33,366 nt of DNA, from the NCBI GenBank assembly GCA_029780075.1, contig JAKOZI010000045.1, forward strand, positions 1-33,366. The letters are read 5' to 3'. Origin of the DNA: Pseudomonadota bacterium. Lineage in GTDB: Bacteria > Pseudomonadota > Gammaproteobacteria > Burkholderiales > Rhodocyclaceae. The notes under the pieces were generated by a model, which worked only from the letters and a program-made list of their open reading frames with translations, did not search any database and was not told the origin of the DNA. Within the stretch, counting starts at the first letter, position 1. Each line of letters starts with the position of its first letter. The translations under genes were made by a program, and so were the position numbers. Below, piece after piece: positions 17,900 to 24,273 of this stretch.

Positions 17900-19078
17900 A
17901 TGACTGAAGTCGGACAAATGCCGAGCCCCGAACTCAAAGCGCAGGAACTGCAGCGCGCTTTCGATGTGTTCAATCAGGTTTCGCTGGCGCTGACACAGTC
18001 GTATCAGGGGCTACAGAGCCGGGTCGAGTCGCTGACGGCGGAATTGGCGGTCGCCAATGGTGAACTTCGTCGGCAGTACGAGGAGAAGCAGGCGCTCTCG
18101 GAACGCCTTTCCTTGTTGCTCAATGCCTTGCCGGCGGGAGTGGTCGTGCTCGACAGCGCAGGCCGGGTCAGCGAGGCCAATCCTGCCGCACGCCAGATGT
18201 TTGCCCAGCCGGTGATCACCGAATCCTGGCCGGCATTGATGCAGGCCAGACTGCTGGCGACTGAGGCCCCTGGCGAGTGGCAGCTCGATGCGCGGCGCCT
18301 GGCCATTGTCGAGAGCCCGCTAGACTCGGCAGGTGGGCGGATTCTACTGATTCACGATGTGACTGCGGCGCACGGTCTGAAGGCCGATCTCGAACGTCAC
18401 CAGCGTCTGGCGGCAATGGGCGAGATGGCGGCGTCGCTGGCGCACCAGTTGCGGACCCCGTTGGCAACGGCATTGCTGTACAGCGCCAATCTGAGTCAAC
18501 CGCAGCTCGCCGACGACGCTCGCAGACGTTTTGCGGACAAGGCGACTGCCCAGTTGAAGCGCCTCGAGCGCCTGATCCAGGAAGTGCTGCTCTTTGCCCG
18601 CGGCGAGAGCATCGGCCGTGACTCGATTCGTGCCGACGAACTGCTTGCCGATGCCGCGCAAACCGTGCAACCATTGTTCATCGAAAGGGGTGTGAATTTC
18701 CGGGTGGCCTGCCAGACTGGCGAGGCAGTCGTCACCGGCAGCCGTAAGGCCTTGGCCGGCGCCTTGGTGAATTTGCTCGAGAACGCCTTGCAGGCCTGCA
18801 CATCAAGTGGGAAAGTGGTGCTTGGCGCGACCCGCGTCGGCCAACAGTTGCGCATCGGCGTTCGCGATACCGGCTCCGGCATTGAACCCGAGGTTCAAGG
18901 GCGCGTCTTCGAGCCGTTCTTCACCACGCGCGGCCAGGGTACCGGGCTCGGCCTGGCGATTGCTCTGGGGGTGGCGCGTGCGCACGGGGGGACCATTGAG
19001 GTCAGTTCGGTGCCGGGCGAGGGGTCGGAGTTCGTTATCGTGCTGCCCGCCGACACCACCAAAGAGCGAAATCACTGA
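17900..19078 (+). CDS. flrB: FlrB/FleS-like sensor histidine kinase
   Basis: The protein has 392 residues from ATG 17900; TTG 17879 and ATG 17918 are possible alternatives, none with a strong ribosome site. There is no transmembrane segment, so it is cytoplasmic. A coiled-coil start (about residues 12-70) leads into a small PAS domain (LLNALPAGVVVLDSAGRVSE). The HisKA dimerisation helix carries the phosphorylated histidine in MAASLAHQLRTPLATA (about H182). The HATPase domain shows the N box (LVNLLENALQA), G1 (DTGSGI) and G2 (GQGTGLGLAIA). Partnered with the activator 15 bp downstream, it should phosphorylate that protein during flagellar assembly, as FleS and FlrB do in Pseudomonas and Vibrio. 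Confidence 0.88.
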   Translation: MTEVGQMPSPELKAQELQRAFDVFNQVSLALTQSYQGLQSRVESLTAELAVANGELRRQYEEKQALSERLSLLLNALPAGVVVLDSAGRVSEANPAARQMFAQPVITESWPALMQARLLATEAPGEWQLDARRLAIVESPLDSAGGRILLIHDVTAAHGLKADLERHQRLAAMGEMAASLAHQLRTPLATALLYSANLSQPQLADDARRRFADKATAQLKRLERLIQEVLLFARGESIGRDSIRADELLADAAQTVQPLFIERGVNFRVACQTGEAVVTGSRKALAGALVNLLENALQACTSSGKVVLGATRVGQQLRIGVRDTGSGIEPEVQGRVFEPFFTTRGQGTGLGLAIALGVARAHGGTIEVSSVPGEGSEFVIVLPADTTKERNH

Positions 19079-19093
19079 GGAAGGCTGGAACGG

Positions 19094-20461
19094 ATGGCGG
19101 GCGGATTCCCGATTCTGATTGTTGAGGACGACGCCGCACTGCGTGAGGCGGTATGCGACACGCTTGAACTGGCCGGGCAGGCGGTAATCTCGGCCGGCGG
19201 CGGCGAGGAGGCGCTGCAATTGCTCGCCAGGCGTGCCGTGTCGCTGGTCGTCAGCGATGTGCGGATGCTCCCGATCGACGGCATTGCCTTGCTGAAGGAA
19301 ATACGCAGCCGTTTTCCACAACTTCCGGTGGTCCTGATGACAGCTTTCGCCGACGTCGACCGGGCCGTCGAAGCGATGCGCGCAGGCGCGTGTGATTTTC
19401 TCCTCAAGCCCTTCGAGCCGAAGGCATTACTCGAACACGTGCTGCGCTATCGCCTGCCGGAAGCACTGGACGACGATGGCGTCATTGCCCATGATGCGCT
19501 GACCAGGAACCTTTTTGCGCTTGCCGGCCGGGTCGCACAGAGTGATACCACGGTCTTGCTGACCGGCGAGAGCGGCGTCGGCAAGGAGGTGGTCGCCCGC
19601 CATATTCACCAGTACTCGGGGCGCAGCAAAGGTCCTTTCGTGGCCATCAACTGCGCGGCCATCCCGGATGGACTGCTTGAGGCGACGCTTTTCGGTCATG
19701 AAAAGGGTGCGTTCAGTGGTGCGCAGCAGGCGCAGGCCGGCAAGTTCGAGCAGGCGCAGCATGGCACGTTGTTGCTCGACGAGATCACCGAAATGCCGCT
19801 TGGCCTGCAGGCCAAACTGCTGCGTGTCCTGCAGGAGCGCGAAGTCGAACGGGTGGGTGGCAAGAAGCCGGTAGCGCTCGATATCCGTGTCGTGGCGACC
19901 TCCAATCGGGACATCGCCGAGGCGGTGGCGAAGGGGCTGTTTCGTGCGGACCTGTATTATCGGCTCAACGTCTTTCCGCTGCTGATTCCGGCGCTGCGGC
20001 AGCGCGCCGACGACATCGTGCCCTTGGCCCGACATTTTCTGGCGGCACACGGCGGCCGCGCTGGTCGTCCCGGTATGCGCCTGTCGGCGGCAGCCGAATC
20101 CGCACTGCTGCGGCATGCCTGGCCTGGCAATGTCCGTGAACTGGAGAACGTGATTCAGCGAGCCGTCATTCTCGCGCCCGGCGATATCGTCGAAGTCGGA
20201 GCGCTCCATCTGACGGCGGCGACTCGCATCGCTCCGCTCGACGTCCAGCAACCGCAACCGCAGCTTCCGAACGCCAGCACAGCGCCGGCAAGGCTCCCGA
20301 AAACCGACAAGCTGCGGGAAGTAGAACGCGACCACATCCTGGAGACACTGGCGTCTGCAGGAGGATCGCGAAAACTGGCGGGGGAGCGGCTTGGCATGTC
20401 CGAGAGAACCTTGCGCTACAAATTGCGACAGTATCGTCTTGAGGGTTTCCTGAAGAACTGA
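19094..20461 (+). CDS. flrC: FlrC/FleR-like sigma-54-dependent response regulator
   Basis: This 455-residue protein has three domains: receiver (phospho-acceptor about D55 in VVSDVRM, Lys in LLKPFEP), AAA+ (about 134-360) and Fis-type helix-turn-helix at the end (GSRKLAGERLGMSERTLRYK). Walker A is GESGVGKE (about 158-165) and Walker B GTLLLDEI. The sigma-54 contact loop reads GAFSGA instead of GAFTGA, a conservative change. It has AGGAAGG just before ATG 19094 and follows the kinase gene directly. Likely targets are the -24/-12 promoters before fliK and fliE found in this window. It is named by analogy to FlrC/FleR from domain layout and flagellar context. Confidence 0.9.
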   Translation: MAGGFPILIVEDDAALREAVCDTLELAGQAVISAGGGEEALQLLARRAVSLVVSDVRMLPIDGIALLKEIRSRFPQLPVVLMTAFADVDRAVEAMRAGACDFLLKPFEPKALLEHVLRYRLPEALDDDGVIAHDALTRNLFALAGRVAQSDTTVLLTGESGVGKEVVARHIHQYSGRSKGPFVAINCAAIPDGLLEATLFGHEKGAFSGAQQAQAGKFEQAQHGTLLLDEITEMPLGLQAKLLRVLQEREVERVGGKKPVALDIRVVATSNRDIAEAVAKGLFRADLYYRLNVFPLLIPALRQRADDIVPLARHFLAAHGGRAGRPGMRLSAAAESALLRHAWPGNVRELENVIQRAVILAPGDIVEVGALHLTAATRIAPLDVQQPQPQLPNASTAPARLPKTDKLREVERDHILETLASAGGSRKLAGERLGMSERTLRYKLRQYRLEGFLKN

Positions 20462-20496
20462 TGTCCAGGTTGCAATGTTTGGCACGACCGAAAGTG

Positions 20497-20512
20497 CGGC
20501 GTAATTCTTGCT
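20497..20512 (+). promoter_or_regulatory. Sigma-54 (-24/-12) promoter candidate for fliE
   Basis: The sequence CGGCGTAATTCTTGCT has the strict GG-N10-GC spacing, a perfect TTGCT -12 element and a partial -24 element (GGC retained). The expected transcription start is near 20523, about 50 bases before the fliE ATG. A nearby TTGGCACG at 20479-20486 resembles a -24 box, but lacks a GC at the right distance. Confidence 0.55.
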
Positions 20513-20575
20513 TTGAGTAACTGAGCGGCGCTGCAGGCACTCGCGTCTGTGCGTCATCACGGTTTGGGGAGACGA

Positions 20576-20899
20576 ATGGAAAGCAAGGGTATTGATCAGA
20601 TGCTGAACATGCTGCGGGCCTCGTCGGCAGCGGCGGGTGGTCGCGTTGCCGAGGGGCAGAGTACACCTGCAGGTGGCGCCGACTTCGCGCAGGTACTACA
20701 GGCTTCGATTGCGCAGGTTAGTCAGACGCAGCAACAGGCGGAAACGATGGCGGCAAATTTTGCCGCCGGCAACAGCACCGAGAACCTGCACGAGGTCATG
20801 ATTGCGTTGCAGAAGGCAAACATCTCTTTTCAGGAGATGATCCAGGTGCGCAACAAACTGGTTTCCGCTTACCACGATGTGATGAACATGCAGATCTGA
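20576..20899 (+). CDS. fliE: FliE, MS-ring/rod junction protein
   Basis: The protein has 107 residues. The start is ATG 20576, with GGGGAGACGA immediately before it; the longer frame from 20549 lacks a ribosome site. The N-terminal about 45 residues are flexible. The conserved C-terminal half reads ENLHEVMIALQKANISFQEM followed by IQVRNKLVSAYHDVMNMQI, the FliE hallmark. FliE joins the MS ring to the proximal rod and is among the first exported proteins. In many species fliE heads the fliEFGHIJ operon; here it is split off, faces the other way, and sits behind the regulator pair with its own promoter candidate. Confidence 0.95.
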   Translation: MESKGIDQMLNMLRASSAAAGGRVAEGQSTPAGGADFAQVLQASIAQVSQTQQQAETMAANFAAGNSTENLHEVMIALQKANISFQEMIQVRNKLVSAYHDVMNMQI

Positions 20900-20921
20900 T
20901 GCGCGCAATGGCGTTCTGGTC

Positions 20922-20950
20922 TTGTATTCGGGCGTCCGGGCCCCCATAAT
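20922..20950 (+). promoter_or_regulatory. Sigma-70-type promoter of the tmRNA gene
   Basis: A -35-like TTGTAT (20922-20927) and a -10-like CATAAT (20945-20950) are separated by 17 bp. The -10 differs from TATAAT at one base; the -35 keeps only TTG. The predicted start is near 20957, just before the hairpin that opens the acceptor part of the permuted tmRNA. It lies only 23 bp after the fliE stop, so read-through from fliE is also possible. Confidence 0.55.
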
Positions 20951-20956
20951 GCCAAG

Positions 20957-21185
20957 CATGATCGTAATTCCGGCAGACCGGAAGCGTTCTGGACGCGGGT
21001 TCGATTCCCGCCACCTCCACCATGCGGGGGTGCACTGGTTTCGACAGGGTGACAGATGGCGCGCAGGCGATCCGAAAGGCGACGGACGTAATCCGAGCAA
21101 ATCCATAAACGCCAACGATGAGCGTTTCGCACTGGCCGCTTAAGGCCTGCTGAGGACGTAGCCGTCCAATAAACAGAATGGCTAT
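20957..21185 (+). ncRNA. ssrA: Permuted two-piece transfer-messenger RNA (tmRNA)
   Basis: The gene encodes the tRNA-like 3' half first. The T arm is GCGGG-TTCGATT-CCCGC (20995-21011), then CACCTCC (21012-21018), discriminator A and encoded CCA (21019-21022). After only three bases comes the 5' half, starting GGGGGTG (21026-21032) and TGGTTTCGACAGGG. The two halves form a 7 bp acceptor stem whose third pair is G-U, the alanine identity mark. The tag reading frame ANDERFALAA ends at TAA 21141-21143. Hairpins TTCCGG-CAGA-CCGGAA (20968-20983) and GGACG-TAGC-CGTCC (21154-21167) are also visible. The tmRNA rescues stalled ribosomes with SmpB. The order shows it must be cut into acceptor and coding pieces. 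The outer ends and the P2 helix are not resolved. Confidence 0.93.
21111..21143 (+). other. tmRNA proteolysis-tag reading frame (ANDERFALAA)
   Basis: The resume codon GCC at 21111 opens AAC GAT GAG CGT TTC GCA CTG GCC GCT and the stop TAA. With the alanine charged on the tmRNA itself, the tag added to stalled proteins would be A-ANDERFALAA. The C-terminal LAA is the standard ClpXP degradation signal. A small hairpin TCCG/CGGA (21071-21086) lies upstream where pseudoknot PK1 is expected. Confidence 0.92.
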
Positions 21186-21209
21186 CGGCGGGGGCTTCGG
21201 CCCCCGCCG
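21186..21209 (+). terminator. Terminator-like hairpin after the tmRNA
   Basis: A perfect 10 bp stem, CGGCGGGGGC/GCCCCCGCCG, closes a TTCG tetraloop. It begins 42 bases after the tag stop codon. It is very stable but is not followed by a T run, so it may act as a terminator, as a processing or end-protecting structure for the coding piece, or both. Confidence 0.65.
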
Positions 21210-21396
21210 TCGCGTTGTCAGTTTGAAGCGTTTGCCAGGGAATAATCGACCAGCGCGGAAATCATGTCACTGTAACGCGGGGCTGCACGGAACGCGGAGC
21301 AGATGCGCAACGCCCTCTGACTCATTGGCCGTAATTCTCGTCGACGTCCCGTTCAACCCGCGAACGGTTACCCGATGGACAGAGCCATTCGGGCGG

Positions 21397-21753
21397 TCAG
21401 CGTTCCCTGACCGTATCTTCAGTTTCGCGCTCGCCGAAACCAGTCAATTGCGACTCCAGTGCGTTGAAGCCTGGTTCTGCTGTCGGGTGAAGGCGCGTCA
21501 GGCGTCTGATCAGACGCTGTTGGGCAAAGGTCTCCGAGGGATCAGGTTTGCCCAACAGGTATTCGGAGCCGCGCCGAGTCATCACCACCATCGAGTTGGA
21601 GTCCAGACTGTAACCCATGACCGGTGAGGTCCGGATGTGCGAAGACGAAGGGAAGCGCGGATTGTTGCCATACACTCGCCCTTCAATACATACCAGCGCC
21701 TCACCGTCACGAGTGACGAAATCGAGCATCTTCCAGTTGTTCAAGATATTCAT
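21397..21753 (-). CDS. Hypothetical protein, 118 residues
   Basis: The start is ATG 21753, with GGAAAGG about 7 bp upstream. The sequence looks like a real folded protein: a hydrophobic/aromatic start (LNNWKMLDFVTRDGEALVCI), a central EGRVYGNNPRF segment, and MVVMTRRGSEYLLGKPDPSE. An Arg/Leu-rich helix FAQQRLIRRLTRLHP and a polar tail follow. No signal peptide or membrane segment is seen. I do not recognise a family. It stands alone on the minus strand, with 187 bp of unassigned sequence between its stop and the tmRNA hairpin. It could be a small cytoplasmic protein of unknown role; position gives no functional hint. Confidence 0.6.
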   Translation of the reverse strand: MNILNNWKMLDFVTRDGEALVCIEGRVYGNNPRFPSSSHIRTSPVMGYSLDSNSMVVMTRRGSEYLLGKPDPSETFAQQRLIRRLTRLHPTAEPGFNALESQLTGFGERETEDTVRER

Positions 21754-22298
21754 GGCGCGGCCTTTCCCAGAACAAGACGCGGAGTGCCGAAACAGGAACC
21801 CATTCTACTCCAGGCGCAGCCAAGGTGGCGTTTGACGAGAGGGAACCCTGCGTCGAGGTCTTCGTGGTCGCTGTGACCGATGCAAACAACAGTCATAATA
21901 TTCGCTCAAGGACATGCAAGAGGTTACAGGGACAACATTAAACGCGTGCCAGCCGACGCGGGTCCCAGGCCAACCACATTGCTCGGCAGGCTCCTGTCGG
22001 CTGGTGTCCCCAGGGAGTTTGCGATCAAGCTCGAAGCCTCCAGGGGGAAACGCGAATATGCATCCAGGATGACAATCATCGCCCCGCGCACCACCTGAGC
22101 CCCGTGCTTGCAGCGGTTAAAGCGTTTGGCAAGTATGCGTTAGCAAAAATCATGCTAGCCGCCTGTTTTCGTTATATTTTCATGTAAACCAGAGGATTGC
22201 GGCTGCTGATCACGACCCTGTCGGATTGCTGTGTAAAGTTTTCCGACAAACGGTAGGGTGAACATGCCCTGGGCGCTTGGTGTGCCGGTATGGCTCCC
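21754..22298 (+). other. Intergenic stretch without a supported gene
   Basis: About 545 bp between the hypothetical gene start and the end of the kinase gene. Two small overlapping frames occur: a plus-strand frame of 72 codons at 21880-22098 and a minus-strand frame of 51 codons at 21924-22079. Neither has a clear ribosome site or recognisable motif. The region from about 22100 to 22200 is noticeably AT-richer than the surrounding genes. It may hold the promoter of the 118-residue gene, which I could not define. No transposase, attachment-site copy or tRNA was seen. Confidence 0.5.
22219..22248 (-). repeat. Inverted repeat downstream of the kinase gene
   Basis: TGTCGGA (22219-22225) and TCCGACA (22242-22248) are separated by 16 bases. 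The arms can be extended with a bulge by ACCCT/AGGGT. It sits about 50 bases beyond the minus-strand kinase stop at 22299, where a transcription end would be expected, but lacks a T run on that strand. It could be a weak terminator or a protein-binding site. Confidence 0.3.
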
Positions 22299-23804
22299 CT
22301 ACACCAGGTAGCCGAGTTCGTCGGCACACAGTGGTTCAACTCGCGCCATTTGTTGCGCGAGCACTGCGAGAGTGGCTTCGGAGGCATCGTGGCCTCTTGC
22401 GAGTCGGCTGCGCACCCGCGACCGCAATTGTGCCGGTTCCGCCCGCGGCGCGACGATCCCGAAGGCCACTCCCGCCTGGGTGGCAAGCATCCGGAAGTCA
22501 TCGCGCCAGGCGCGCTCGAGGAAGGTCGCGTCGACGATGACCGACCAGCCGGCGGCGAGCAAGTCCTGGGTCAGCAGGTGCAAGCGTTGGTAGGTGAGTT
22601 CGCTGCGGTTCCTGGAATAGATGCCACGATCCACCGGCGAGCCACTGCTGGCGGTTGGTGCGACGCCGAACAGTCGTTTCCGTTCGATGTCGGAGCGCAG
22701 GCGGATGGTCGTTGCCGACTTGTCGCCGAGCAGGATACGTTTCGATGCGCGACTTTTGCCGCAGCCCGAGACCCCATGAGTAATCAGCAGGCGTGCTGCA
22801 GGTTTGGCGACGAGGTGCTCGGCAAGCGTCAGGTAGTCGTACGCCTGGCGATGAGCAGCGCTGATCTGCACTGACCGGATTGCGGCCACTTTGGCACGTA
22901 CCAGTGCTCGGTAGACGGCGTAGAACCGCAGCACCTGCAGCGCGTCGTAGTCACCGCTGCACGCGAGCCATTCATTGACCAGCCAGTTGGCGAGCCCCGG
23001 TTGCTGATGGTCGAGCAGGTCGATGTAGGTGAAGGCGATTTCGCTGGCGACGTCGATCCAGCGCAAGTCTTCGCTGAATTCGATACAGTCGAAGAGGGTC
23101 ACGTGCTCGCCGATCAGCACCAGATTGCCGAGATGCAGGTCACCATGACACTCGCGCACCCGTCCCTCCGCCTTGCGGAACGCGAAACGCGGGCGCAGGC
23201 GGGCAAACTCGCTGCGGGTCCAGTCGGCCAGCTGCAGTAGTCGCATACGCTCGGCGTCGCCGGACAGTAGCCTGGTGAGTTCATCAAAGTTGGCCAGCGC
23301 CGGTGCCAGAACCTGTTCGGGTTCTCCGAAACGCGACGACCGGGCTGCCGCTGCCGCCTCCTGATGAAATCCGGCGATGCTTGCGGCGAGTTCGGAAAGC
23401 TGATTCGGTCGCAGTTGGCCGCGCGCGCAGAGGCGGTCCAGTCTGCCGGCTTCGGCGAAACGGCGCATCTTGACCGCGTACTCGATTACCGGCCCGCAGC
23501 CGCCGACCTGCGGGTCTTCCGGCGTGCCAGTAAGGGCCACGACTGCAAGATAGAGCTCCGGGGCAAAGCGACGGTTAAGGCGCAGTTCGGCTTCACAGCA
23601 CGCTAGCCGTCTGCCGAGCGAGCCGTAGTCGAGAAAAGGCAGAAGTACCGGTTTCTTGATCTTGTAGACGAATTCCCCCGCCAGCAGAAGCCACGAGGCG
23701 TGCGTCTCGACGAGATCGACGCGCGCCGCCGGGTCGGGATAACGCGCCGTATCGAACATCGCTTCAATCAGTGGCGGCAGGGGTTGGCGCATTGCCTCAG
23801 TCAT
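22299..23804 (-). CDS. APH-like kinase fused to a P-loop kinase/ATPase domain
   Basis: The protein has 501 residues. The N-terminal part (about 1-320) belongs to the aminoglycoside-phosphotransferase-like group (COG2187 type): EFVYKIKKPVLLPFLDYGSL early on, and the catalytic loop ECHGDLHLGNLVLI (about D222) followed by FDCIEFSEDLRWIDVASEIA. The C-terminal part (about 335-501) is a P-loop kinase-like domain (COG0645 type) with Walker A GVSGCGKS (about 344-351) and a DATF segment (about 425). Proteins of this architecture are widespread, but their substrate is unknown to me. The name does not imply antibiotic resistance. The ATG at 23804 lies within the last codons of the upstream ATPase remnant (8 bp overlap), so translation is probably coupled. 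ATG 23792 is an alternative start. Confidence 0.88.
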   Translation of the reverse strand: MTEAMRQPLPPLIEAMFDTARYPDPAARVDLVETHASWLLLAGEFVYKIKKPVLLPFLDYGSLGRRLACCEAELRLNRRFAPELYLAVVALTGTPEDPQVGGCGPVIEYAVKMRRFAEAGRLDRLCARGQLRPNQLSELAASIAGFHQEAAAAARSSRFGEPEQVLAPALANFDELTRLLSGDAERMRLLQLADWTRSEFARLRPRFAFRKAEGRVRECHGDLHLGNLVLIGEHVTLFDCIEFSEDLRWIDVASEIAFTYIDLLDHQQPGLANWLVNEWLACSGDYDALQVLRFYAVYRALVRAKVAAIRSVQISAAHRQAYDYLTLAEHLVAKPAARLLITHGVSGCGKSRASKRILLGDKSATTIRLRSDIERKRLFGVAPTASSGSPVDRGIYSRNRSELTYQRLHLLTQDLLAAGWSVIVDATFLERAWRDDFRMLATQAGVAFGIVAPRAEPAQLRSRVRSRLARGHDASEATLAVLAQQMARVEPLCADELGYLV

Positions 23805-24183
23805 TCGTGATGCGCCGCAACACGGCTTTGCGAAGCTCTTCGAGGAAATACATCAGGGCTGCACAGGCGATGGCCAGCAGCCAGCTGGCGCCGCTAATCG
23901 GCGCGGTGCCGAACAGCCAGTTGCCGGCAGGGGCGTACAGGATGAAGACGATCACTGCCAGTTCGGCGATGAAGGCCAGACCGGCGCCGATCCACAGGAT
24001 GATGGCAAAGAAGTGGGTGAACTCGCGTGCGCAACGCAGCAGCAGGGGTTCCCGTTCCACCTCTTCGAGATGGTTCGGGCCGAACTCCGCCAGACGACGC
24101 GCCGCTTCGCCGGTGCTGAGGCCGCCAGCCACCGTTTTCAGGCTGGCCAGTGCCTCTTCGACGTTGAGAGCGTGAATGCGCAA
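23797..24183 (-). pseudogene. P-type cation ATPase reduced to its N- and C-terminal ends
   Basis: The open frame has 128 residues. Residues 1-74 match the start of MgtA/PMCA-type P-type ATPases: the cation ATPase N domain (LNVEEALASL, GLSTGEAARRLAEFGPN) and the first membrane segment (REFTHFFAIILWIGAGLAFI). From about residue 74 the sequence reads like the very C-terminus of the same proteins: last membrane segments and PAGNWLFGTAPI, ending FLEELRKAVLRR. Everything between is absent, including the TGES, DKTGT and ATP-binding motifs, so it cannot pump ions. The frame is intact, starts at TTG 24183 with AGGAG 9 bp upstream, and overlaps the next gene. I class it as a deletion remnant, possibly kept for translational coupling or as a small membrane protein. 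Confidence 0.8.
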
Positions 24184-24273
24184 GGGGCGAAACTCCTGCT
24201 AATGGCGCGAAGCCAGACAGCAATTTACACCCTTGTCCGAAACAAAGCATCTGCCGATATGGACCGGATCACT

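Noticed and set aside
20930-20944. GGGC/GCCC arms in GGGCGTCCGGGCCCCC as a fliE terminator
   Set aside because: The stem is short, lies within the spacer of the tmRNA promoter, and has no T run.
21924-22079. 51-codon minus-strand frame beginning MIVILDAYSRFPLE
   Set aside because: A faint resemblance to integrase-like sequence was considered, but there are no catalytic residues in context and no homology I can defend.
21880-22098. 72-codon plus-strand frame
   Set aside because: No ribosome site, no recognisable motif, and it overlaps another open frame on the other strand; probably chance.
22299-23804. Aminoglycoside resistance gene
   Set aside because: Only the fold is shared. The two-domain architecture belongs to a general kinase group and nothing suggests a resistance role.
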